Below are positions 25,439 to 34,900 of a DNA stretch of 64,000 nucleotides, piece by piece. The notes under the pieces were generated by a model. That model did no database searches, was not told the DNA's origin, and saw only the letters and a program-made list of their open reading frames with translations. Every line of letters starts with the position of its first letter. Within the stretch, counting starts at the first letter, position 1. The position numbers and the translations under genes are program-made. Source of the stretch: Gemmatimonadota bacterium (lineage in GTDB: Bacteria > Gemmatimonadota > Gemmatimonadetes > Gemmatimonadales > Gemmatimonadaceae); contig JAJTHG010000023.1 in NCBI GenBank assembly GCA_021298835.1, positions 28,656-92,655 on the forward strand, given 5' to 3'.

Positions 25439-27019
25439 CTAGCGCTTCGCCGCCGCCGGCCGCGGCGGGCCCTTCTTCGCGGCGTCGTCCTCCCCCTCGA
25501 GGAACGCCACGTCGTGGCCCGCCGACTTGAGCTGCCCCACCAGCCCCGGCTTGTCCACCGCCTTGGCGTAGGCCTCCTTCACCTCCACCTGACGCCGCTC
25601 CACCAGGTCCATGAGGGCGTCGTTGAGGGTGATCATGCCGTGCTTCCGCGAGGTCTGGATCATCGAGGGGATCTGGAAGGTCTTCCCCTCGCGGATGAGG
25701 TTGGCCAGCGCGGGGGTGTGCAGCATGATCTCGCGCACCGCCACGCGGCCGCCGCCGATCCGCTTGCAGAGGGTCTGCGAGATGACGCCCTTGAGCGACT
25801 CGGAGAGCATCGTCCGGATCTGGTCCTGCCGGTCGGCGGGGAACTGGTCGATGATGCGGTCGATCGTGCTCGCCGCCGTCGTCGTGTGCAGTGTCCCGAA
25901 CACCAGGTGCCCGGTCTCCGCGGTCTCGATCGCGATCGACGTCGTCTCGAGGTCGCGCAGCTCGCCGACGAGGATCACGTCCGGGTCCTCGCGCAGGGCC
26001 GCCCTGAGCGCGCTCTTGAACGACTCCGTATGCACGCCGACCTGCCGCTGGGTGATGATGCAGTTCTTGTTCTGGTGCACGAACTCGATCGGGTCCTCGA
26101 TCGTGATCACGTGATCGGTCCGCAGGCGGTTGACGAGGTCCACCAGCGAGCAGAGCGTCGTGGACTTGCCCGAGCCCGTCGGCCCCGTCACCAGCACCAG
26201 CCCCTTCGTGAGGTGGCAGAGGTTCTGCACCTCCTGCGGGATCTTCAGCTGCTCGACCGACACCACCGTCGCCGGGATCACGCGGAAGACCGCGCCCACG
26301 CCCTTCCGCTCGCGCATCGCGTTCGCCCGGAATCGCGCGATGCCTTCGATCTCGTAGGCGTAGTCGGTGTCGTTGCGATCGCGGAACTCGGCCTTGTTCC
26401 GCTCGGGCATGATGCTCGTGAGCATCGCCTCGAGGAACCCGTTCTCCAGCAGCGGCTTCCCCTCGAGCCGCACCATCTCACCGTGCAGCCGGATGATCGG
26501 CGGCTCGCCGACGCGCAGGTGCAGGTCCGATCCACCCTTCGTCACGAGCGCGCGCAGCAGTTCGTCGATCTGCGCCCGGGCCTCGCCGACGGGGTCCGCG
26601 GACGGCGACGCCCCCGCCCGCACGCCGGGCGACGGGGCGCTCCCCGTCGGAGCCGGGGACGGGACGGCTTCCTCCGTGATCGCGCGGAGGCTGCCGGTCA
26701 TCCGCTGGAACATCCCGTGGTCGTCCACGGCGATCGAACAGCGCAACGACCCGTTCTCGGTCCGCAGCTTCACCCCGAACGAGCCGTCGGCGTTGTCATA
26801 GCGGAACGTCGTCGGCGTCCCGGCGTCCAGGTGGGCGACGGCATCGGCCGGGGCGACCTCCCGCAGCAGGGCGACGATCTGCGCGACCGTGAGCGGGGCC
26901 CTCGTCACGGGGCGCTGCTCCCCCTGCACGAGCATGCGCGCGACGTCGTTCTCGGCGAGGTGGATGGCGTCGGCGCGGTTGGTGATCATCGCCGAGAGCA
27001 GCCGGTCGAGCTGGGCCAT
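25439..27019 (-). CDS. PilT-family twitching ATPase with an added N-terminal domain
   Basis: The 526-residue protein is about 150 residues longer than PilT. The C-terminal part (about 150-500) is a full secretion-ATPase core: a PAS-like domain beginning GSDLHLRVGEPPIIRLHG, Walker A GPTGSGKST at about 278-286, Asp box TIEDPIEFVH, Walker B LREDPDVILVGELRD and His box TGHLVFGTLHTTTA. The first 110 residues (DAIHLAENDVARMLVQGE...TFRYDNADGSFGVKLR) look like a second, diverged copy of the N-terminal domain. An Ala/Pro linker at about 117-145 joins them. It powers pilus retraction in the known family. No other pilus gene is in the window, and paralogues such as PilU cannot be excluded. Confidence 0.9.
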   Translation of the reverse strand: MAQLDRLLSAMITNRADAIHLAENDVARMLVQGEQRPVTRAPLTVAQIVALLREVAPADAVAHLDAGTPTTFRYDNADGSFGVKLRTENGSLRCSIAVDDHGMFQRMTGSLRAITEEAVPSPAPTGSAPSPGVRAGASPSADPVGEARAQIDELLRALVTKGGSDLHLRVGEPPIIRLHGEMVRLEGKPLLENGFLEAMLTSIMPERNKAEFRDRNDTDYAYEIEGIARFRANAMRERKGVGAVFRVIPATVVSVEQLKIPQEVQNLCHLTKGLVLVTGPTGSGKSTTLCSLVDLVNRLRTDHVITIEDPIEFVHQNKNCIITQRQVGVHTESFKSALRAALREDPDVILVGELRDLETTSIAIETAETGHLVFGTLHTTTAASTIDRIIDQFPADRQDQIRTMLSESLKGVISQTLCKRIGGGRVAVREIMLHTPALANLIREGKTFQIPSMIQTSRKHGMITLNDALMDLVERRQVEVKEAYAKAVDKPGLVGQLKSAGHDVAFLEGEDDAAKKGPPRPAAAKR

Positions 27020-27049
27020 GGAGGAACGGGAGGGAGGAAGGAGGAAACC

Positions 27050-27985
27050 CTAGGCGTGCAGCGCGGGGGCGTGCACCGCCAGATCGGGGGGCTCGATCTG
27101 CAGCGTCACGTGCCTTATGCCGAACTCGCGCGCGAGCGACTCCTGCGCCCCCCGTACGACGTCGGCGTAGTGGCCCGCCTCGGTCACCACCGCGTGCGCC
27201 GTGCACGAGATCATGCCACCCGCGACCGTCCACACGTGCAGGTCGTGGATCCCGAGCACGCCCGGCAGCGCCTCGAGCCGACGCCGCACCGCGGCCGGAT
27301 CCACGTGCTTCGGCGCCGACTCGAGCAGCACATCCACCGACTCGCGCACCAGCGCCCACGCCGCGCGCACGATCAGGAGCGTCGTCAGCACGGAGGCAAC
27401 CGGGTCGGCCGCCGCCCATCCGGTCCACCGCATCACCAGCGCCGCCGCCACGGTGGCCACCGATCCGAGCAGGTCGCCGACCACGTGCAGATATGCCCCG
27501 CGCACGTTCAGCGAGTGGGCCGCGTCGGCGTGCAGGAGCCACGCCGCCACGGCGTTCACCCCGAGGCCGAGCGCCGCGACCAGCAGCATCGGGCCGGTCG
27601 CCACCGGCTCGGGACGCACGAGCCGCTGCAGCGCCTCCCACGCGATCGCCGCCGAGATCGCCAGCAGCACGCTCCCGTTGATGAACGCCGCGAGGATCTC
27701 GGCCCGCAGGTAGCCGAAGGTGCGCTGGGCCCCCGCCGGCTGGCGGGCGATCCATGCGCAGAACAGCGTGAGCGCCAGCGCGGCGACGTCCGCCAGCATG
27801 TGTCCCGCGTCGGCCAGCAGCGCCAGCGAGTTCGACAGGACGCCACCGACCACCTCGGCGACGAGGAACAGCGCCGTGAGCGCCAGGACCACCCGGAGCC
27901 GCGCCGTCGGCGCATGGCCGTGGTGGCCGTCGCACGTCACGTCGTCCGGGTGCGGGTGCCCGTGGCCGGTGTCGGTGCGAGCCAT
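27050..27985 (-). CDS. Cation diffusion facilitator, zinc/cobalt type
   Basis: The 311-residue protein exchanges metal ions for protons across the inner membrane. It has a His-rich N-terminus (HGHPHPDDVTCDGHHGH) and six membrane helices. The metal-site residues are in helix 2 (LADAGHMLADVAA) and helix 5 (YLHVVGDLLGSV), the HxxxD pairs typical of zinc CDFs such as CzcD/ZitB. The cytosolic C-terminal domain with HDLHVWTV follows. A TACACT hexamer ends exactly 6 nt before the ATG, so the mRNA is probably leaderless. Confidence 0.93.
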   Translation of the reverse strand: MARTDTGHGHPHPDDVTCDGHHGHAPTARLRVVLALTALFLVAEVVGGVLSNSLALLADAGHMLADVAALALTLFCAWIARQPAGAQRTFGYLRAEILAAFINGSVLLAISAAIAWEALQRLVRPEPVATGPMLLVAALGLGVNAVAAWLLHADAAHSLNVRGAYLHVVGDLLGSVATVAAALVMRWTGWAAADPVASVLTTLLIVRAAWALVRESVDVLLESAPKHVDPAAVRRRLEALPGVLGIHDLHVWTVAGGMISCTAHAVVTEAGHYADVVRGAQESLAREFGIRHVTLQIEPPDLAVHAPALHA

Positions 27986-27991
27986 GCCGGA

Positions 27992-27997
27992 AGTGTA
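27992..27997 (-). promoter_or_regulatory. -10 element (TACACT) with zero-length leader
   Basis: On the minus strand TACACT, then TCCGGC, then ATG 27985 of the CDF gene. The -35 position reads CTGCTG with a 17-nt spacer, a weak match. Confidence 0.5.
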
Positions 27998-28026
27998 TCG
28001 CCGGGAATGCCGGGCAGCAGCGCCCC

Positions 28027-28068
28027 GGGAGTCACGCCGGGAGTCACGCCGGGAGTCACGCCGGGAGC
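28027..28068. repeat. 12-bp tandem repeat, 3.5 copies
   Basis: GGGAGTCACGCC is repeated three times, then GGGAGC. It occupies the gap between the pdxA stop and the CDF promoter, just upstream of the CDF -10 element. Copy-number change here would alter spacing but not a protein. Confidence 0.75.
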
Positions 28069-28077
28069 TGCCGTCGG

Positions 28078-28989
28078 TCAGCGGGGCGCCCCGCTCCCCC
28101 GCACGTGCGCGGCTCGCGCCACGGCCGCCTCCGCCGCGACCCGGACTGCCGCGAAGAAGCTCGACGGATCGGCCTTCCCCTGCCCCGCGATGTCGAGTGC
28201 CGTCCCGTGGTCGGGGGACGTCCGCGGAAACGGCAGTCCGAACGTGCAATTCACGCCCCGCCCGAACGACGCCACCTTGATGGCCGTCATCCCCACATCG
28301 TGGTACGGCGCGATCACCGCGTCGAACTCGCCCCGCATGGCGCGAACGAAGACCGTGTCCGCCGGAAACGGGCCGGCGAGCCCGGCAGCGCGCGCCGCCG
28401 GCGCGAGCACCCGGTCGTCCTCGTCGCCGAAGCGGCCGCCGTCTCCCGCGTGCGGGTTGAGCGCGCAGAGCGCGATCCGGGGGGCGGCGATCCCGAACCA
28501 CTCCACGAGTCCCGCGCGCGTCAGCGCCGCGACCGCCGCGATGACGTCGGGCGTCAGCGCATCCGGCACCTCGCGCAGCGACCGGTGGGTCGTCGCCAGC
28601 ACCACCCGCAGCCGGTCGCTCGCGAGGCACATCGCCGTCGCGCGGCCCGTCAGGCGCGCCAGCAGTTCCGTGTGTCCGGGGTCGGCGTACCCGCCTGCCA
28701 GCAGGGCCGCCTTGTCGAGCGGAGCCGTCACCAGCCCGTGCACCGCCCCCGCCATGGCCAGCTCGGTGGCCCGCACCACCGCATCGCCGGCCGCGCGGCC
28801 CGCGGCGGCGGCGGCGTCCCCCGGCCGCCAGCGGCCGGTCGCCTCCTGCACGTCCACCACCGTGCCGCGCGGGCCCACCGGGACGAGGTCGGCGATGGCC
28901 CGCAGGGCGCCGTCCGCCAGCGCCGCCTGCACCAGCTCGGGCCCGATCCCGCGCGGGTCGCCGAGCGTCACCGCCAGGCGCGGACGCAC
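28078..28989 (-). CDS. pdxA: 4-hydroxythreonine-4-phosphate dehydrogenase family protein
   Basis: PdxA oxidises 4-phosphohydroxy-threonine in pyridoxal phosphate synthesis; close relatives act on threonate phosphates. The 303-residue protein is a little short for the family (about 330). Motifs are complete: GDPRGIGPELV, TAPLDKAALL, GHTELLA, the metal-site His in TTHRS, PYHDVGM and SPDHGTALDIAG, and NPHAGDGGRFGDED. The GTG start at 28989 lies 2 nt after the SurA stop codon. The surA-pdxA adjacency matches that in E. coli, which favours PdxA over the threonate enzymes. Confidence 0.9.
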   Translation of the reverse strand: MRPRLAVTLGDPRGIGPELVQAALADGALRAIADLVPVGPRGTVVDVQEATGRWRPGDAAAAAGRAAGDAVVRATELAMAGAVHGLVTAPLDKAALLAGGYADPGHTELLARLTGRATAMCLASDRLRVVLATTHRSLREVPDALTPDVIAAVAALTRAGLVEWFGIAAPRIALCALNPHAGDGGRFGDEDDRVLAPAARAAGLAGPFPADTVFVRAMRGEFDAVIAPYHDVGMTAIKVASFGRGVNCTFGLPFPRTSPDHGTALDIAGQGKADPSSFFAAVRVAAEAAVARAAHVRGSGAPR

Positions 28990-28991
28990 GG

Positions 28992-30359
28992 TCAGAAGAT
29001 CGGGGTGGGGAGCTCGGGGCCGAGCAGGACCGCCACGTAGATCTCCTTCTTGAGCAGCTCGAGCAGGCGCCCGATCGACTTCTCCTGCGAGAGCTGCTCG
29101 CGCAGCCGGTCCTTCACCTCGTCCATCGTGTACTCCCCGGCGTCGCTCGCGGAGATGACCTGCAGGATGAAGAACTTCGGGATGCCCCGCCGGTCCGGCA
29201 CCGCGAACGGGGGCGTGATATCCCCCTTCGCCTTCCCCGCCAGCGCCTGCTGGTAGCTCGGCGGCAGCTGCTCGCGCTCGAACGGCTGGATCGAGCCGCG
29301 ATCCTCGCTGTTGTCGTGGAATGCGGTCACGAGCGAGTCGAACGGCGATCCCGCCACCCAGCGCGCGTAGGCGGAATCGGCGCGCGCCTTGGCGAGCGCC
29401 ACGTCGGCCGAGTCGATCTTCGGGCGAATCAGCACGTGCCGCGCCTTCACCTCGCCGGGCTGCACCCGGTCCACGCGGATCAGGTGGAAGCCGAACACCG
29501 TCTCCACCGGAAAGCTCGTGATCCCGGGGTTGAGCTGGAACATCACGCGGTCGAACTCCGGCACCATCCGGCCGCGGCGGTTCCACCCGAGGTCGCCGCC
29601 GACGTCGCGGCTTCCTTCATCCTCCGACTCGCGCTTCGCCACCGTCTCGAACGGCGTCCCCGCGTCGATCTCCTGCGCGAGGCGCGCCGCCTTGCGGAGC
29701 GCCGAGTCGCGCGCGGATGGCTTGGGTTGCGGCGCCACCGCCAGTTGGCGGAACGCCACCGTCGCCGGCTTGCGCGGCAGGTTGGCGCGCTGGCGGTCGA
29801 ACGCCTCGGTCAGCTCGGCGTCGTTGACCACCGCGGGCAGCAGGCGTCCGTCGGACTTGAGCTTCTGGAAGAGCTTCAACTGCGTCTCCTGCCGCTTCGC
29901 GTCCTCGAAGAGCTTCTTGCGGTAGTCGTCCGTGCTCGCGAACGCCTCCCGCTTGAGCGCCTCGCGGAACTCTCCCTCGCTGCGGAACTGGTCGCGCACC
30001 CGCTTGAACGCCTGATCCACCTGGTCGTTCACGTCGGCGTCGGTGACCTTGATCGTCGTGTCGGTCTTCGCCTTCTGGACGAAGACCTCATCGTTGAGCA
30101 GCTGGTTGAGCGCGTCGAGCGCGAACTGCCGCTGCTGGCCCGCGTCCATCGCCGGCCGCTGCCCGCGCAGCCGCGCCTGCACCGCGATCAGCACGTCGCT
30201 CCACAGGATCGGGGTCTTGCCCACGATGCCGACGACCCGGTCAACCGGCAGTTCGCCCTGCCAGCCGGTCGTGTCGCGCACCGCCACGCTGTCCTGCGCC
30301 GAGGCGGCGCCGGCCCAGAGGACCGACGCCGCCAGCACCACCTGCCGCCACGTCCGCAT
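28992..30359 (-). CDS. surA: SurA-like periplasmic peptidyl-prolyl isomerase
   Basis: The 455-residue chaperone has a signal peptide (about 1-22), the SurA N-terminal chaperone domain (DRVVGIVGKTPILWSDVL...) and two parvulin domains. The parvulin domains are seen at VAFRQLAV...GGDLGWNRRGRMVPEFD and VKARHVLIRPKID...DRGSIQPFEREQLPPSY. An AGGAGA ribosome site stands before the ATG. It escorts outer-membrane proteins in the known family, fitting the barrels encoded in this window. It follows another PpiC-type gene by 37 nt and precedes pdxA by 2 nt. Confidence 0.9.
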   Translation of the reverse strand: MRTWRQVVLAASVLWAGAASAQDSVAVRDTTGWQGELPVDRVVGIVGKTPILWSDVLIAVQARLRGQRPAMDAGQQRQFALDALNQLLNDEVFVQKAKTDTTIKVTDADVNDQVDQAFKRVRDQFRSEGEFREALKREAFASTDDYRKKLFEDAKRQETQLKLFQKLKSDGRLLPAVVNDAELTEAFDRQRANLPRKPATVAFRQLAVAPQPKPSARDSALRKAARLAQEIDAGTPFETVAKRESEDEGSRDVGGDLGWNRRGRMVPEFDRVMFQLNPGITSFPVETVFGFHLIRVDRVQPGEVKARHVLIRPKIDSADVALAKARADSAYARWVAGSPFDSLVTAFHDNSEDRGSIQPFEREQLPPSYQQALAGKAKGDITPPFAVPDRRGIPKFFILQVISASDAGEYTMDEVKDRLREQLSQEKSIGRLLELLKKEIYVAVLLGPELPTPIF

Positions 30360-30396
30360 GCCGTCTCCTACCACCGTCGCCCCGGGCGAGATCCCG

Positions 30397-31905
30397 TCAC
30401 GCCGGCTTCTTCTCGGCCGCCGGTGCCTTCGCGGCCGCCGGTGCCTTCGCGGCCGGCGCGGCGGTCGGCGGCGTCGTCGGGAGCGCCTTGTCCGCCCCGC
30501 CCGGGATCGGCACCACCGACTGCGGCAGGGCCGCCTTGCGCGCGGAATCGGACTGCGCGCGCACGACCTTCGCCTTCTCCACCGCCTTGTCCAGCGCCGC
30601 GAGGCTGAAGGACGCCGGGTACTTCTTGCGGAGCGCGAGCTCCACCGGCATCGGCACCTGCACCAGCGGCTGCTGGCCGGCGACGACACGGTCGAGCACC
30701 GTCTCGACGCGCGCGGCGGCGAAGCTCGCCTTCGTCGCCGGCTCCTTGACGCTGTCGGCCAGCACCTTCGGGCTCACGCCGAGACCATTCCACGCCCCCT
30801 GCAGCGCCGCCGTGAAGCTTCGCCGCACCTGCGCCACCTCGGCCGTGTCGAGCTGCGTCCCCGACGCCCGGGCGGCCCGCAGCACCAGCTCGGTGCGCAC
30901 CATCGGCTTGATGAGCTGCTCGCGCACCACCGAATCCGGCGCGCCGGCGATCTGCGACAGCAGCTGGCCGCGCTGCGGAATCGAGAGCAGCAGCAGCGCC
31001 GCGTCACGCGCGGTGAAGTTGCCGCCCTTGAGGCTCGCGAGCGCGGCCGTGTTGTCGAGGTTCGCCATCAGGTCGGCGGTCGCAGTGCGCAGCGTCCCCA
31101 CGGCGTTCGGCTTGATCTCCATCGCCGCGTCCTTCTCGAGGCCGGCGACGAACGTGCTCTCGGCCGACGCGATCCCCGCCTGCACCAGCTGCGGCCCGAC
31201 GTCGCCCCGCGCCTCGTCGAACGTCGAGCGGTAGATGATGTGGTAGCCGAACTGCGACTCGATCACGGGACTGATCGCGCCCGGCGCGGTCGCCATCGTC
31301 CCCTGCTCGAACGTCGGCACCATCTGGCCCCGCTGGAACGCGCCGAGCAGCCCGCCCCGCGGTGCCGAGCCCGGGTCGCCGGACTCCTTCGTCGCCGTCG
31401 CCGCGAACGTCGCCGGCGTCACCCGCGCGCGGATCGCGTCCGCCTTCGCCTTCAGCTCGGCCTTCTTCGCCGGCGTGGCGTCCTGCGGCACCGAGATCAG
31501 GATGTGCCGCGCGTGGAGCACCGCCCCCTCCGCGTAGCGCTGCGCGAACTGGGTCGTGTCCACCTTCGCCTGCAGCTTCGGGATGAAGTCGCGCTGCCAG
31601 CGGTCCACGAGCATCCGGTCGTACACCGACCGCAGCGCGTTGTCCGCGTCCGTCGCGCTGGCCATGGAGTCGCCCTTGACCGCCGCGGCGGCCACCAGCT
31701 GGTAGTTCGTCCACAGATCGGCGATGGCGCGCGCCGTCTCCTTGTTGACCGGTGCCCCTGCCCCGCCGAGCAGGTTGCCGAGCCGCTCGACCGAGAGCTG
31801 CTGGCCGCCGGCCTTGGCCACGGTGTCGGCGGACTGGAGCCCGTCGCACGCGACGAGCGGGGCGACGGTGCCGAGGACGATGAGGGAGAGACGACGGATG
31901 CGCAT
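30397..31905 (-). CDS. PpiC-type peptidyl-prolyl isomerase lipoprotein
   Basis: The 502-residue protein starts with a lipoprotein signal (GTVAPLVAC, Cys about residue 20). A helical N-domain follows, then one parvulin domain (LHARHILISVPQ, GSAPRGGLLGAFQRGQMVPTFEQG, ESQFGYHIIYR; about residues 130-235). A long helical C-domain ends in an Ala/Lys/Pro tail with a repeated KAPAA unit. It is likely a periplasmic, membrane-anchored folding factor, PrsA/PpiD-like in layout. Its ATG shares a base with the mfd stop (TGATG), so translation is probably coupled. Confidence 0.87.
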   Translation of the reverse strand: MRIRRLSLIVLGTVAPLVACDGLQSADTVAKAGGQQLSVERLGNLLGGAGAPVNKETARAIADLWTNYQLVAAAAVKGDSMASATDADNALRSVYDRMLVDRWQRDFIPKLQAKVDTTQFAQRYAEGAVLHARHILISVPQDATPAKKAELKAKADAIRARVTPATFAATATKESGDPGSAPRGGLLGAFQRGQMVPTFEQGTMATAPGAISPVIESQFGYHIIYRSTFDEARGDVGPQLVQAGIASAESTFVAGLEKDAAMEIKPNAVGTLRTATADLMANLDNTAALASLKGGNFTARDAALLLLSIPQRGQLLSQIAGAPDSVVREQLIKPMVRTELVLRAARASGTQLDTAEVAQVRRSFTAALQGAWNGLGVSPKVLADSVKEPATKASFAAARVETVLDRVVAGQQPLVQVPMPVELALRKKYPASFSLAALDKAVEKAKVVRAQSDSARKAALPQSVVPIPGGADKALPTTPPTAAPAAKAPAAAKAPAAEKKPA

Positions 31906-34900
31906 CAGTTCGGACTCGTGGTGGCGGTCAGGGTGCGGAAGGCGGCCACGAGGCCGTCCAGCACCGAGGCACCGCCCAGGCGGGTGAGCTTCAGGGACAA
32001 CGGTTGTGCGCGGCGGACTTCGGCCTGGAACTGCACCTCGTGGAAGGCCGCGCTGAGCCCCTTCAGGCGGGGGGCCACCGAGCCCCGAAACGTAATTCGG
32101 GCCTCGTCGCCACGCACCAGCACCGATTCGAGCCCCATCGCCCCGCCCAGGACCCGCAGGTAGGTCATCCCGAAGAACGCCCCCGCCGGGGGCGGGAGGG
32201 GCCCGAAGCGGTCCCGCAGTTCCTCCCGGATCGCGTCGATCGCCGCCCCGTCGGTCGCGGCCGACAGCCGGCGGTAGAGGTCCAGCTTCACCTCCCGGGC
32301 CGCCAGGTAGTCGTCCGGCAGGTAGTGGGCGACGTCCAGCGTCACGTCGGCCGGCACCGGCTTGGGCGCCTGGTCCCCCGCCTGCACCCGGTGCACGGCC
32401 TCGTCGAGCATGCGCAGGTAGAGGTCGAACCCCACCGCGTGCACGAAGCCCGACTGCTCCGGACCCAGCAGGTTCCCCGCCCCGCGCAGCTCGAGGTCGC
32501 GCAGCGCCACCCGGTAGCCCGCCCCGAGCTCGGTGTGGTGCTCGAGCACCCGCAGCCGTTTCTCGGCGTCCTCGTCGAGCGCGTCCGGGACGATCAGGTA
32601 GCAGTACGCCCGGCGGTGCGACCGCCCCACCCGCCCGCGCAGCTGGTAGAGCTGCGCCAGCCCGAAATGGTCGGCCCGGTTGACGAACATCGTGTTCGCG
32701 TTGGGGACGTCGAGCCCCGTCTCGACGATCATCGTCGAGACGAGCACGTCGAGCCGCCCGCCGACGAACTCGTGCATCACGTCCTCGAGCTGCCGCTCGC
32801 GCATCTGCCCGTGCGCGACCCCCACCCGCGCCCGCGGCACCAGCCGGCGCAGGTGGTCCGCCATCGCCTCGATCGTCTCGATGCGGTTGTGCACGAAGAA
32901 GACCTGCCCCCCCCGGTCGAGCTCGCGGCCCATCGCCTCCTCGAGCAGCGCGTCGTCGAACGGCTCGAGGTACGTCAGCACCGGCGACCGGTCGCGCGGC
33001 GCCGTCTGGATCAGCGTGAGGTCCCGCAACCCCGCCATCGCCTGGTGCAGCGTCCGCGGGATCGGCGTCGCCGTCAGCGTCAGCACGTCGGTGTCGAGCT
33101 TCAACCGCTTGAGCGCCTCCTTGTGCTTCACCCCGAACCGGTGCTCCTCGTCCACGACCACGAGCCCCAGGTCGGCGAACCGCACGTCGTCGCTCAGCAG
33201 CCGGTGCGTGCCGACGACGATGTCCACCTCGCGCGTCGCCAGCTGCGCCACCACCGCCGCCTGCTCCTTCGCCGACTGGAAGCGCGAGAGCAGCGCCATC
33301 CGCACCGGGAAGTCCGCCAGCCGCTCCGTGATCGTCCGGTGGTGCTGGTCGGCGAGGATCGTCGTCGGCACCAGCACCGCCACCTGCCGCCCGCTCTGCA
33401 CCGCCTTGAACGCCGCGCGGATCGCGATCTCCGTCTTGCCGTACCCGACGTCGCCGACGAGCAGGCGGTCCATCGGCCGCGGCGACTCCATGTCGCGCTT
33501 CACGTCCACCGTCGCCTTGCGCTGGTCGGGCGTGTCCTCGAACAGGAACGAGCTCTCCAGCTGCCGCTGCCATGCTCCGTCGGGGTGGTGCGCCGGCCGC
33601 GTCGCCACCTGCCGCCGCGCGTAGAGATCGAGCAGCTCCTGCGTCATCTCCGCGATCGCCGCCCGCGTGCGGTCGCGCTGCTGCTGCCACTTCCGGCCGC
33701 CCAGCCGATGCAGGCGCGGCGGCGGCAGGTCCTCGCTCACGTCCCCGGCCGCGCGGTACCGCTCGAGCAGGTCGATCCGGTAGAGCGGGACGTTCAGCCG
33801 GTCGCCCCCCTCGTACTCCACCACCGCCGCCTCGATCGTGCTCTCCCCGACGAACAGCCGCTCGATCCCGCGGTAGATCCCCACCCCGTGCTCGAGGTGC
33901 ACCACGTAGTCGCCCGGCTTGAGCGCCGTCACCGCCTCGAGCGACGTCCCGCTCCCGTAGCGCCGCGCGCGGCGCAGCCGGCGCTCGCGGCGGAAGATCT
34001 CGTGGTCGGTCAGCACCCGGAGCCCGCCCGGGCCGGTCGGCCCGAGCCGGAACCCGCCCCCCAACGTCCCGAGCACCAGCGCCGCCGCGGTCGGGTACCG
34101 CCCGTCACCCGAGAGCAGCTCGTCGAGCCGCTCGACCTGCCCGCTGTTGTCGCACAGGATGAGCGTCTGCGTGCCGTCCGCCACCAGCCGCCGCAGCCGA
34201 TCGATGTCGCGCTCGATCACCTCCGGCGGACGGAAGGGGAACCCGATCGCCCCGAGCCCGTCCGGGCCCTCGCCCGCATACAGCCGCAGCGTGCCGAACC
34301 CCGTGAGCGCCCCGAGCGCCGACGCCGGGCGCTCGAAGAGCGCATCCCGGTCCGGCACGTCCTCGCCGCGCCGCCGCGCCAGCTCCGCGTGGTGCGCCGC
34401 CTCCTCCCACGTGCGCCGGAACTCGGGCTCGAGGTGCGTGTCGTGCGGCAGCACCAGCAGCGTGTCCGGCGGGAACAGCGACGCGATGCTCACCCGCTCG
34501 GCGTCGTCCGCCGCCGGGCCCGCCCCGTCCACCGGCAGGATCACCACCCGCTCCGCCACCCGGGTCGTCCGCTGCGTCAGCAGGTCGAAGTGCCGCAGCT
34601 CCTGCAGGTCGTCGCCCCAGAACTCCAGGCGCACCGGCTCCGCCATGCCGAACGAGTAGATGTCCACGATGCCGCCCCGCACCGCGAACTGCGCCACGTC
34701 ATCGACGATCGGCACCTGCTCGAAACCGATGCCGCGCAGGTGCGCCACCAGATCGCCGAGCCGCCACGCATCGCCCGCCGCGAGCTCCAGCCGGCCGGCG
34801 GCCAGCGCCCCCGGCAGCCGCGTCCGCTCCTGCAACGCCCGCGCCGGAGCCAGCAGAAGCCGCACCTCGCCCCGCGCGACGCGCGCGAGCGTCTCCACGC

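Noticed and set aside
28027..28068. CRISPR or mobile-element end
   Set aside because: Short direct repeats without spacers, terminal inverted repeats or a transposase gene nearby.
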